This document shows, piece by piece, positions 26,351 through 33,961 of a DNA stretch of 64,000 nucleotides (its first letter is position 1; each line of letters opens with the position of its first letter). A model generated the notes under the pieces. That model was given only the letters and a program-made list of their open reading frames with translations, ran no database searches and was not told the DNA's origin. A program made the translations under genes and the position numbers. The DNA comes from Spirosoma linguale DSM 74 (GTDB taxonomy: Bacteria; Bacteroidota; Bacteroidia; Cytophagales; Spirosomataceae), in assembly GCA_000024525.1 (NCBI GenBank), contig CP001769.1:7783001-7847000 (forward strand), read 5' to 3'.

Positions 26351-28324
26351 ATGAAGAAGCTGCTACTTTTTTTGTGCTTACTGGCGCAAACAGGGTTTGC
26401 TCAGATACCCAGGCTCGATAGCCTTAAGCAGGTGTTGACCAGGCTACAGAAATTACCTGAAGACTACACAAACGATACTATCACCTACAACACCTTAAAA
26501 GCCATCATGACCGGCTATGTGGACGTGGACATTGATTCGTCATTCCAGTATAACACGCGCATGATCAGGCTTTGCCAGAAGGCGAATCTTCATAAAGAAC
26601 TTATCTACGCTTATCAGTACGCCGGTTATATTTACCAGTTACGGGGCGACTACGATCAAACCATTCGGTTTCACTACAAAGCCTTACCGCTGGCCGAAAA
26701 GCTGAAGCAGTACACCCGTATGGCAAAATCGTTGGGCGCGTTGGCCCACGCCTACATGAGCCTTGAGCAATATGAAAAGGCAATAAAACTTTGTCGGCAG
26801 GGGCTGAATGTGCTTCGGCAGCATCCCGACACCACCATACAACTGTCGATCCTGAACACGTTTGGCGCCATTTATCGGGGGCAGGGAAAGTTTGCTGAAG
26901 CCTTACAGGCGAATCAGATAATGTATGAATTGGCCCACAAGAAACATATCCGCTGGTTTGAAGCACAGGGACTGCATACAATCGGGTGGGATTATATGGA
27001 ACTGGGCGATACCATAAAACCGCTGGACTATTTTACAAAAGCGCTGGTTCTGGCGCGTGAAGTGGGGAGTGCCGATCTGGAAAAAAGCATTTTGATTCAC
27101 ATTGGCGATGTCTTCGCCAGTCAAAAAAAATGGTCTCAGGCGCTGGCCTATTACAACATGGTTAAACAAACGGCTATTCGGCTGAAAAACAGCAGTATCG
27201 TTGCCGAAGCCAACGAGAAGCTGTATAGCACATTCAAACAGATGGGCGAACCGGCAAAGGCGTTAAACGCTTATGAGGAGTTCGTTTTTCTGAAAGACAG
27301 TCTGGCCACAGAAACCAACGAACAGCAAATCGAGACGTTGCAGGCCTTGTACGAGAACGAGCAGAAAAAGAACCTGTTGCAGAAACAGGCGGCCCAGCAG
27401 AAGTTGCAAAAATTGCAGATGGACCAGTACGCCCAGATTCAGAATGGATTGTTTCTCGGAATTGTAGCCATCCTGCTCGGGGCCATGCTTCTCTTTCGCA
27501 ACAACAGACAACTACAGGCGAAGAACCAGAAAATCGATCAGCAGCGAACGCTCCTCGAAACCGCCCGCGAACAACTGGCCGACATTAATAAAACGCTGGA
27601 AATACGCGTAGCCGAGCGCACCGAAGAGCTGCTATCGGCAAACCGTGAGCTGGTCCGGAAAAACGAAGAGATAAAATCGGCTCTCTTTAAAGGGCAGACT
27701 ATTGAACGAAAACGGGTGGCCCTCGAACTGCACGATAACCTGAGCAGTTTGCTGAGTGCGGTAAATATGAGCATCCAGGCCATCAATCCGCAAAACTTAT
27801 CCAACGCCGAGCAGTCGGTCTATCGCAACGTTAAACAGCTCATCCAGAACGCTTATTCGGAAGTGCGGAACATCTCGCACAACATCTTGCCGGCCGGGCT
27901 TGAGCAGGAGGGACTGGTTGCTACGCTGACGACGCTGGTTGGGCAATTGAATCAAAATTCACCGCTCCAGTTTTCGCTCCTGATAAACGGGCTGACGGCA
28001 CGGCTTCCGGTAGAAATCGAATTCAATGTGTACAGCATTGTTTTTGAGTTGATTAACAACGCTATCCGCCATGCCAACGCTACCCAGGTTATAATCAGTC
28101 TGGTCAGAACAGATCAGGGCATTGATATATCGGTAGCGGACGATGGCATTGGTATGGGGCAATTTTCAACCAAACGTGGTGTGGGGCTGCAAAATATCCA
28201 GACCCGGCTGGATTCACTGGGCGGCACGTTCGACACCAATCTGCCTGTTGAAAAAGGAACCTGTATCTGCATAAAAATTCCCATTGAAATGGTCAGTTTC
28301 AATGGGAATGCTGCGTTGGGATGA
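26351..28324 (+). CDS. TPR-containing sensor histidine kinase (HisKA_3 type)
   Basis: The 657-residue protein has a signal peptide (MKKLLLFLCLLAQTGFA), a periplasmic TPR array at about 75-330, one membrane helix near 360-380 (GLFLGIVAILLGAMLLF), a coiled coil, and a HisKA_3 domain with VALELHDNLSSLLS (His 461). The ATPase domain shows NNAIRHANA, DDGIGMG and RGVGLQNIQTRL. This type works with LuxR-helix regulators; the NarL-type regulator at 28713 is the evident partner. The last codons contain a perfect 13-bp inverted repeat (28277-28309). Confidence 0.93.
   Translation: MKKLLLFLCLLAQTGFAQIPRLDSLKQVLTRLQKLPEDYTNDTITYNTLKAIMTGYVDVDIDSSFQYNTRMIRLCQKANLHKELIYAYQYAGYIYQLRGDYDQTIRFHYKALPLAEKLKQYTRMAKSLGALAHAYMSLEQYEKAIKLCRQGLNVLRQHPDTTIQLSILNTFGAIYRGQGKFAEALQANQIMYELAHKKHIRWFEAQGLHTIGWDYMELGDTIKPLDYFTKALVLAREVGSADLEKSILIHIGDVFASQKKWSQALAYYNMVKQTAIRLKNSSIVAEANEKLYSTFKQMGEPAKALNAYEEFVFLKDSLATETNEQQIETLQALYENEQKKNLLQKQAAQQKLQKLQMDQYAQIQNGLFLGIVAILLGAMLLFRNNRQLQAKNQKIDQQRTLLETAREQLADINKTLEIRVAERTEELLSANRELVRKNEEIKSALFKGQTIERKRVALELHDNLSSLLSAVNMSIQAINPQNLSNAEQSVYRNVKQLIQNAYSEVRNISHNILPAGLEQEGLVATLTTLVGQLNQNSPLQFSLLINGLTARLPVEIEFNVYSIVFELINNAIRHANATQVIISLVRTDQGIDISVADDGIGMGQFSTKRGVGLQNIQTRLDSLGGTFDTNLPVEKGTCICIKIPIEMVSFNGNAALG
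28277..28309. repeat. 13-bp perfect hairpin inside kinase 3' end
   Basis: ATTCCCATTGAAA (28277-28289) and TTTCAATGGGAAT (28297-28309) flank a 7-base loop within the last codons of the kinase gene. No T run follows. It could stabilise or end both convergent transcripts. Confidence 0.6.
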
Positions 28325-28343
28325 GATTTGTTGAGGCAGTTTG

Positions 28344-28676
28344 TTAGCCCTTTACTTCATTTACGCAAGGGGGATCTGTCGAGGTCATGCACTTTATAAA
28401 TTTCGATAGACTTTTATTCGTTGGGTCACTGATCATGGCAAGCTCCACGAACGGATGAGTAGTTGTTCGTAACGTGTGAGTATGCTCACGCAACAGGTCC
28501 GGACTGAATTCCGTAACTATATGGATATTTACAAAGGTGACGCCATCACCGAAAACAATGGGTTGCTCCAGGTTTATCGTATTCCGGTTTTCGTCCAGAA
28601 GGTATAACTTAATTTGTCCGTTTTCAGCTTTAATAGTAGCTGGACCGGTAAGGTGGACGTATGTGCCGTCTGCCAT
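28344..28676 (-). CDS. Hypothetical 110-residue protein
   Basis: It has no signal peptide or membrane helix. It is predicted to be beta-rich in its first half (TYVHLTGPATIKAENGQIKLYLLDE) and ends with two cysteines (FIKCMTSTDPPCVNEVKG). It follows the NarL-type regulator by 36 bp on the same strand and is likely co-transcribed. I do not recognise it. Confidence 0.55.
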   Translation of the reverse strand: MADGTYVHLTGPATIKAENGQIKLYLLDENRNTINLEQPIVFGDGVTFVNIHIVTEFSPDLLREHTHTLRTTTHPFVELAMISDPTNKSLSKFIKCMTSTDPPCVNEVKG

Positions 28677-28712
28677 AATGTAAGTGGGTTGGAGGTGAAC
28701 AGGTTTATTTAG

Positions 28713-29354
28713 TTAAACGAGGTTGAATTTAATGGCATACTTTACCAGCCCGATAGTCGTCTGAACACCCAGTTTCTGCATCAGGTGTTTGCGGTGCGTT
28801 TCTACGGTGGTAGGGCTGATGAATAACTTCTCCGCGATCTGCGTTCCCGAAAACTCCTGCGCAATCAGTTTCAGCACGTCCAGTTCGCGTTTTGAGATGG
28901 TTATCTTCTGGGGTTTATCCAGGTCAGGAATTACTTCAATACCGACTTCATTGGCCAGTTGGAGCATTACCTGTTCACTGTAAAACTTGTTGCCTTTGCT
29001 GATGGTACGCAGGGCTGTTTCCAGCTCCGACCGCTCGGCGCTTTTCAGGACGTAGCCATCGGCCCCCGCACGGATTGCCTCTTTAATGGCTTCAGGCTGG
29101 TCAGCTACTGTAAGCAGGCATATTTTTACCTGGGGAAAACGCTGGCGTAGCTGGATGGTCAGTTCAATACCACCCATCACCGGCATTTGTACGTCCGAAA
29201 CGACCAGGTTTATATCGGGCTCAATTTCCAGGGCCGTCAACACCTGCTGGCCATTGGTATGTTTCGACACGACCTCAACCCCGTCGATACTCGCGAGGAG
29301 CATGGCAATACTGTCCAGCAGAATTCGGTGGTCTTCAGCAACGAGAATGCGCAT
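28713..29354 (-). CDS. NarL/FixJ-family response regulator
   Basis: The 213-residue protein has a receiver domain (RILVAEDHRILLDSI, probable phosphorylated Asp in LVVSDVQMPVMGG, Lys in VLKSAERSEL) and a C-terminal LuxR-type helix-turn-helix (ISKRELDVLKLIAQEFSGTQ, IAEKLFISPTTVETHRKHLM). It is convergent with the TPR kinase at 26351, the likely phosphate donor. The repeated 32-bp elements before that kinase and before the lipoprotein at 29769 are candidate targets. Confidence 0.94.
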   Translation of the reverse strand: MRILVAEDHRILLDSIAMLLASIDGVEVVSKHTNGQQVLTALEIEPDINLVVSDVQMPVMGGIELTIQLRQRFPQVKICLLTVADQPEAIKEAIRAGADGYVLKSAERSELETALRTISKGNKFYSEQVMLQLANEVGIEVIPDLDKPQKITISKRELDVLKLIAQEFSGTQIAEKLFISPTTVETHRKHLMQKLGVQTTIGLVKYAIKFNLV

Positions 29355-29768
29355 AAACTAAAGAGCTATCGACTCAAATCAATAGTAAGCTGATGAATTA
29401 ATAATTAACGTGCAAATGGCTGATTCACAGCCAGGGATTCTAAGTTATCGAACAGCGCTATCTCCTCCTGGCATGATTGTAAAATAAGGTCAGTTCACCC
29501 GGTGAAACTAGTTGCCCATACCGTTTCGCCGGGTGAGCTAAAAGAGGTTTGATGTGGCTAGAAACGTACCCTAAAGGTCCGCATTCCGGCATCGACCAAC
29601 TATCCTCGATTCTCATGATTTTGTATCCCCTAATTTAAGGATATTGTAAGGCTCGCCGGTCCAACCTGTTATTGGCTCCGTTCAGACTACAATCCAGCTA
29701 CATCTTTCTATCCATATTTGAGTAGAGTTTATAGGAAGTTCGTGATCGGATTATTGTAATTTGCTGCC
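29355..29768. other. Intergenic region with hairpin and 32-bp element
   Basis: No gene is seen. The region holds an imperfect hairpin at 29493-29538 (arms CACCCGGTGAAAC and GTTTCGCCGGGTG) and the second copy of the 32-bp element at 29615-29646. Confidence 0.5.
29615..29646. promoter_or_regulatory. 32-bp conserved element with dyad (copy 2)
   Basis: It matches 26243-26274 at 27 of 32 positions; the five changes fall in the spacer and near the end. The dyad here is TATCC-N10-GGATA. It lies 122 bp before the lipoprotein ATG at 29769 and 260 bp before the divergent regulator gene. Confidence 0.6.
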
Positions 29769-30080
29769 ATGAGAAACTTCACAAATTGCCTGGTTTTGTT
29801 GCTGGTACTTCCGGCTATGCTCAGTTGCGGCAGTGGCCCGCTGGAAAAAAAGTACCGTAGTCAAACCATGTGGTACGATATAAAGGTCGGGTCGAACGCC
29901 AAAAATGACTCCATCAACCACGAGCTATGTCGACTGGCGGTGGCCGATAACGTCGGCCGTAAGGTGAAAAGTGAAGACTTTACTTACCAGGAGCTGATTG
30001 AGCAGGGGTACGATCTGCTGGCTAAAACGCATACGGAGGCTTATGCCGACAGCTTGCGCGAAGCATATAGCCGTAAATAA
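29769..30080 (+). CDS. Small hypothetical lipoprotein
   Basis: The 103-residue protein has a lipoprotein signal (MRNFTNCLVLLLVLPAMLSC, lipobox Cys 20) and a short polar domain (EDFTYQELIEQGYDLLAKTH). It stands alone after the 32-bp element and so may belong to the regulon of the NarL-type regulator. The family is unknown. Confidence 0.6.
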   Translation: MRNFTNCLVLLLVLPAMLSCGSGPLEKKYRSQTMWYDIKVGSNAKNDSINHELCRLAVADNVGRKVKSEDFTYQELIEQGYDLLAKTHTEAYADSLREAYSRK

Positions 30081-30207
30081 ACCTTGCCCGGCCAACGAGA
30101 GCCTTTTATCGGTTCGCGAGCTGGGTCTTAACGGTAGCCAAGTGTGCCAATAACCTCATGACGTACCTATTCGTAAACGGTCAATAGCAGAAAAATAAAA
30201 AAGACGA

Positions 30208-30230
30208 AAAAATGAACAGTGTTCATTTTT
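30208..30230. promoter_or_regulatory. TetR operator (autoregulatory)
   Basis: A perfect 23-bp palindrome with 11-bp arms around a central G: AAAAATGAACA-G-TGTTCATTTTT. It lies just upstream of the tetR -7 box TATCTTTG (30235-30242). The core TGAACA-N-TGTTCA recurs at 30887-30899. Confidence 0.8.
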
Positions 30231-30234
30231 GATT

Positions 30235-30242
30235 TATCTTTG
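30235..30242 (+). promoter_or_regulatory. -7 box of the tetR gene
   Basis: TATCTTTG fits the TAnnTTTG consensus and lies 17 bp before the ATG at 30260. The operator palindrome covers the place where the upstream promoter element would be, so binding should repress. Confidence 0.6.
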
Positions 30243-30259
30243 GTGCAACGATTAGTAAT

Positions 30260-30868
30260 ATGGGTGTCAGCGAACGGAAAGCACGCGAGAAAGAAGAACT
30301 ACGGAACCTGATTCTGGAAGGAGCCATGAAGCTCTTTGCCGAAAAGGGCGTAGCTAACGTGACGATCCGGAACATTGCCGATGCCGTGGAGTACAGCGTC
30401 GGGACGGTGTATGTCTATTTCAAAGATAAAAACGCTATTCTGCACGCCCTTCACACCAAGGGATTTCTGGAGCTGCGCGACCGGTTTCTGGTCCTGCTGA
30501 ACGTGGCAAATCCGATGGAACGGCTAAAAGCTGCGGGTAAAGTGTATATTCAATTTGCTCAGGAGCAGTCTGATATGTACGATCTGATGTTCAATACACA
30601 GGCTCCGATGGATTTCGTAAAAGAAGGCGATGGTGATGTGTGGAACGAAGGGAAAGCAACCTTTGGCTTCCTGCGGACCATGATTCAGGACTGTCAGGCA
30701 GCTGGGCATTTTGACGGGCATGACCCCGAAGCTCTATCCTTTCTGATCTGGAGTATCGTGCATGGGATGTGTAGCCTGAGAATCTCGTGCCGTACCGACG
30801 TGGTTAATCTCGAACAGCCCACCACGCAGGGTTACGCCGAATTTTTGCGAATGCTGGATAAGTTTTAA
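30260..30868 (+). CDS. TetR/AcrR-family transcriptional regulator
   Basis: The 202-residue protein has an N-terminal helix-turn-helix at about 12-60 (ILEGAMKLFAEKGVANVTIR, SVGTVYVYFKDKNAIL) and a ligand-binding C-terminal domain resembling TetR_C with QSDMYDLMFNTQAPM. The palindromes before it and before the next operon suggest that it represses both. The inducer is unknown. Confidence 0.93.
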   Translation: MGVSERKAREKEELRNLILEGAMKLFAEKGVANVTIRNIADAVEYSVGTVYVYFKDKNAILHALHTKGFLELRDRFLVLLNVANPMERLKAAGKVYIQFAQEQSDMYDLMFNTQAPMDFVKEGDGDVWNEGKATFGFLRTMIQDCQAAGHFDGHDPEALSFLIWSIVHGMCSLRISCRTDVVNLEQPTTQGYAEFLRMLDKF

Positions 30869-30886
30869 AAATTTTTCCCCTGTTAA

Positions 30887-30899
30887 TGAACATTGTTCA
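30887..30899. promoter_or_regulatory. TetR operator of the downstream operon
   Basis: TGAACA-T-TGTTCA repeats the core of the palindrome at 30208-30230. It is followed by AATCTTTG (30906-30913), close to a -7 box, in nearly the same geometry as at tetR. Confidence 0.75.
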
Positions 30900-30959
30900 A
30901 TTTTAAATCTTTGATCAAGAGTCGACCCACCAATTCGCACGAACAATCCCAAACAAACC

Positions 30960-31382
30960 ATGAAAACACAACTCACCACTTACCTGCTCGTATTGACGCT
31001 TGCCGTTAGTGGCTACGCGCAAACTAACCCATCGGCTATTCTGGGCGAATGGCTATCGCCCAAAAAGGACAGCCGCATCTTCATCTACAAGCAAGGTGCG
31101 GCCTATTTCGGCAAAATCATGTGGGGTACGGGCGGGTCGGCTAAAGACGAAAAGAACCCCAATCCGGCCCTCCGCAGCCGCGACCTCATCGGTGCCGTGA
31201 TCCTCAATGATTTTACGTTCGATGGCAGCGACACCTGGCAGAACGGCACCATCTACGATCCCCGCGACGGCAAAACGTATTCCTGCAAAATGACCCTGAA
31301 AGACCCGGCCCACCTCAACATTCGTGGGTACGTCGGCGTATCGCTCTTTGGCCGAACCGAGGTCTGGACGAAAGAAAATTAA
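30960..31382 (+). CDS. DUF2147-family exported protein
   Basis: The 140-residue protein has a signal peptide (MKTQLTTYLLVLTLAVSGYA) and a DUF2147 domain: ILGEWLSPKKDSRIFIYKQG, YFGKIMWG, NDFTFDGSDTWQNGTIYDP, GKTYSCKMTL and the closing RGYVGVSLFGRTEVWTK. The fold is a small beta-barrel of unknown biochemical role. It is the first gene of the operon behind the second TetR palindrome. Confidence 0.88.
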   Translation: MKTQLTTYLLVLTLAVSGYAQTNPSAILGEWLSPKKDSRIFIYKQGAAYFGKIMWGTGGSAKDEKNPNPALRSRDLIGAVILNDFTFDGSDTWQNGTIYDPRDGKTYSCKMTLKDPAHLNIRGYVGVSLFGRTEVWTKEN

Positions 31383-31403
31383 CCCGTTAACACCCCTACA
31401 TTC

Positions 31404-32222
31404 ATGACTTTATCGACCCGCGAACAGCAGCGCCTGTTCAAAAACTATGGCACATGGGCTATCGTTACCGGGGCTACCTCCGGCATCGGTCTCGAACTGG
31501 TGACCCAACTCGCCGAAGCTGGCTTTTCGCTGATCCTGAACGCCCGTAACGAAGCCGCATTGACCCAACTGGCTGCGAAGCTCCAGAACCAACACCCTAT
31601 ACAGGTACGTACCGTTGCCGCCGACATTTCTGATCCGGCCACGATCCAGCGCCTGCTCGATATTACGGCCGATCTACCCATTGGCCTGCTCATCGCGTCG
31701 GCGGGGTTCGGTACGTCGGGACCGCTCATCGACGGTACGCTGGCCGACGAACTGGCCATGGTGCGCGTCAACTGTACGTCGTTGCTGGCCGTAACGTACC
31801 ATTTCGCCCAGCGCTTTTCGGAGCAGGGGCGGGGCGGAATCGTGTTGCTGAGTTCGCTGGTGGCGTTTCAGGGCGTACCGTATTCGGCCAATTACGCGGC
31901 CACAAAAGCCTACGTGCAGTCGCTGGCCGAGGGGTTGGCGCGGGAACTGCAACCCAGTGGCGTGTCGGTACTGGCGGCAGCACCCGGACCGGTGAAAAGT
32001 GGTTTCGGGGATCGGGCCAACATGCGTATGAACATGGCGCTGACTCCGCAACAGGTGGGCATACCGATTCTGCGGGCATTGGGTCGGCAAACGACCGTGC
32101 TACCCGGCCTTCTGACCAAACTGCTCACCTATTCGCTTCGTACGGTGCCCCGCTGGGCCAAAATCAGAATTATGGAGCAGGTTATGGGTGGCATGACTCA
32201 ACACCAACGTACCTCCGTCTAA
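31404..32222 (+). CDS. Short-chain dehydrogenase/reductase
   Basis: The 272-residue protein has the cofactor motif TGATSGIG at 22-29, an active-site Ser near 150-151 and YAATK with Tyr 164 and Lys 168. A hydrophobic C-terminal part suggests weak membrane association. It lies 21 bp after the DUF2147 gene. NAD(P)-dependent oxidoreductase; the substrate is unknown. Confidence 0.93.
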   Translation: MTLSTREQQRLFKNYGTWAIVTGATSGIGLELVTQLAEAGFSLILNARNEAALTQLAAKLQNQHPIQVRTVAADISDPATIQRLLDITADLPIGLLIASAGFGTSGPLIDGTLADELAMVRVNCTSLLAVTYHFAQRFSEQGRGGIVLLSSLVAFQGVPYSANYAATKAYVQSLAEGLARELQPSGVSVLAAAPGPVKSGFGDRANMRMNMALTPQQVGIPILRALGRQTTVLPGLLTKLLTYSLRTVPRWAKIRIMEQVMGGMTQHQRTSV

Positions 32223-32226
32223 CGCT

Positions 32227-33039
32227 ATGAAACCATTCTTACAACAACTGAATCAGGTAAATCCGCCCCTGTATGCGTTCGGGTGGGTCTGCTTGCTGGG
32301 GGCAGGGCTGTGCCTGGCGCTAACCCAGCTGACCCATACGCAGGTAATGGGCGTGAATGCGTGGTACAAGCCGATGAAATTCTGCCTGTCGATAACGCTG
32401 CTGGTGTGGACCATGGGCTGGTACGGGCAGTATCTGGGCCGGTCGGAGGCCATGGTGGCCTATTCGTGGGGAATGATCGGGCTGCTGGGCTTCGAGATTA
32501 TCTACATTGTATTCCAGGCGGGCCGGGGGCAGTTGTCGCACTTCAACCTGAGCAGCCCCTTGTACTCTGCCCTGTATAGCCTGATGGCCGTAGCCGCCAC
32601 AGGCGCGTCGCTCTGGACGGGCTACATCGGCCTCTTGTTATATCGTGCCGACCTCTCGGTCCTGCCCCGTGCGTACGTCTGGGGCATTTATTGGGGAATT
32701 GGGCTATTCGTACTCTTTTCAATGCAAGGCTTCGCGATGGGCGGTCGGCTGACACACACCATTGGCGGACCGGATGGTAGCCCCGGTCTGCCCATCGTAA
32801 ACTGGAGCCGACGCTACGGCGACCTGCGTATCGCCCACTTTTTGGGGATGCACGCCTTGCAGGTGCTGCCCCTGCTGGGCTTTTACGTGCTCAGGAGCAG
32901 TCGGTGGCTTGTGGTGGTGAGCCTCTGCTACGCCCTGCTTACCGCAGCCGTGTTTTGGCAGGCTCTTCGGGGGAAACCTCTGCTGCCCCGCGTCAACTCG
33001 TCGGATCAGTCACCTCCTAACCGCCTGACATCCGGGTAA
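32227..33039 (+). CDS. Hypothetical polytopic membrane protein
   Basis: The 270-residue protein has about seven membrane helices (YAFGWVCLLGAGLCLALTQL, LLGFEIIYIVFQAG, YVWGIYWGIGLFVLFSMQGF). It starts 4 bp after the dehydrogenase stop, so the two are tightly coupled. I do not recognise the family; together with the dehydrogenase and the TetR regulator it may handle a lipophilic compound. Confidence 0.7.
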   Translation: MKPFLQQLNQVNPPLYAFGWVCLLGAGLCLALTQLTHTQVMGVNAWYKPMKFCLSITLLVWTMGWYGQYLGRSEAMVAYSWGMIGLLGFEIIYIVFQAGRGQLSHFNLSSPLYSALYSLMAVAATGASLWTGYIGLLLYRADLSVLPRAYVWGIYWGIGLFVLFSMQGFAMGGRLTHTIGGPDGSPGLPIVNWSRRYGDLRIAHFLGMHALQVLPLLGFYVLRSSRWLVVVSLCYALLTAAVFWQALRGKPLLPRVNSSDQSPPNRLTSG

Positions 33040-33292
33040 TCAGTTTGGAGGGTTATATAAAGCCTCATGAACAACGGGCTTCTCTCAGATAGTGAATCGG
33101 CTAAAGCCGCGAGGTGATCTCCCGACTGCTTAAGCAGCTGAAAAAGAAGGTCAACTATTGCTAAAGCGCAATAAGATTGAGATGCTGTCTGATAGTGGAG
33201 TTGTGTGATATTTATCACTGACCGGAAACGTAAGTCGAACTATATTTACGAATTACCGGACAGGATCGCCCGGTTCAAAACAGAATTACGCT
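33040..33292. other. Gene-free gap
   Basis: Nothing convincing is coded here. It separates the TetR-controlled operon from the two small membrane-protein genes. Confidence 0.4.
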
Positions 33293-33526
33293 ATGAAAGC
33301 AATCTTGGCTCCATGGGGCTTTATGCGCATCCTGCGTCTGGTGATGGGCGTTGTAATCATGTACCAATCCTTCGCGAATCATCAGCCGTGGATAGGTATA
33401 TTAGGTGGATTTTTTGTGATCCAGGTATTGATGAATACGGGTTGTAGCGCAGCTGGCTGTAACCCCAACATCACTCGTCGTAACCCATTGGATAAAGCAA
33501 AAGAAGTCGTGTATGAAGATGTTTAG
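33293..33526 (+). CDS. Small membrane protein with Cys pair (YgaP/DUF2892-like)
   Basis: The 77-residue protein has two hydrophobic segments (MRILRLVMGVVIMYQSF, WIGILGGFFVIQVLM) followed by NTGCSAAGCNP. The layout resembles the small YgaP-type membrane domain often found near rhodaneses. The stop overlaps the next gene by 14 bp. A thiol- or sulfur-related role is only a guess. Confidence 0.65.
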   Translation: MKAILAPWGFMRILRLVMGVVIMYQSFANHQPWIGILGGFFVIQVLMNTGCSAAGCNPNITRRNPLDKAKEVVYEDV

Positions 33527-33713
33527 TGCCCATAAATGGGTTATCGTGGGTACGGTGCTGGGCGGTTTGGCCGGGCTTGTGTACTGGAAAGAGGTTGGTT
33601 GTGTAACAGGTACTTGTCCAATCAAATCAAATTGGCAGGCTATGCTTCCCTACGGCATGGCTATGGGTTATCTGGTCTCCGATTTCGCGGCTTCTTTCCT
33701 GAAACGGAAGTGA
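33513..33713 (+). CDS. DUF6132-like small membrane protein
   Basis: The 66-residue protein has two membrane segments joined by the conserved-looking motif VGCVTGTCPIKSN. This GC-x2-G-x-CPI pattern is what I recall for DUF6132 proteins of Bacteroidota. It overlaps the upstream gene by 14 bp, so the pair is translated together; both carry loop cysteines that could bind or relay sulfur or metal. Confidence 0.65.
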   Translation: MKMFSAHKWVIVGTVLGGLAGLVYWKEVGCVTGTCPIKSNWQAMLPYGMAMGYLVSDFAASFLKRK

Positions 33714-33777
33714 ATTCGCCGATTACGTATGGAATTGGAAATGACTTTTTGATTATATATTAGTTAGCTCAATTGTC

Positions 33778-33949
33778 TAACCCCGTTAGGGGTGTCCTGT
33801 CAATAGCTCTAAATGGTTTGCAAGTTAGTCTAGCCCCTTTAGGGGCGACCTATTGTATCTTGTGTCTGTTAATTGATAGGACACCCCTGACGGGGTTAGT
33901 TTTTTAGAGGCCGTTGTTGCTATTGACAGGACACCCCTAATGGGGTTAA
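33778..33949. repeat. Cluster of palindromic CCCC..GGGG repeats
   Basis: Four related units lie between convergent genes. 33778-33807 and 33919-33948 are inverted copies that match at 29 of 30 bases. A third, in the same orientation as the last, is at 33872-33899, and a diverged partial one is at 33830-33850. Each contains a palindrome such as CCCCGTTAGGGG followed by a GTGTCCTGTCAATAGC tail. It may act as a terminator for both neighbours and looks like a genome-wide repeat family. Confidence 0.75.
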
Positions 33950-33961
33950 AAGATGCGCTCT

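Noticed and set aside
33778..33949. Considered as a short CRISPR array
   Set aside because: Units are in both orientations, irregularly spaced and without unique spacers of fixed length; no cas genes are present.
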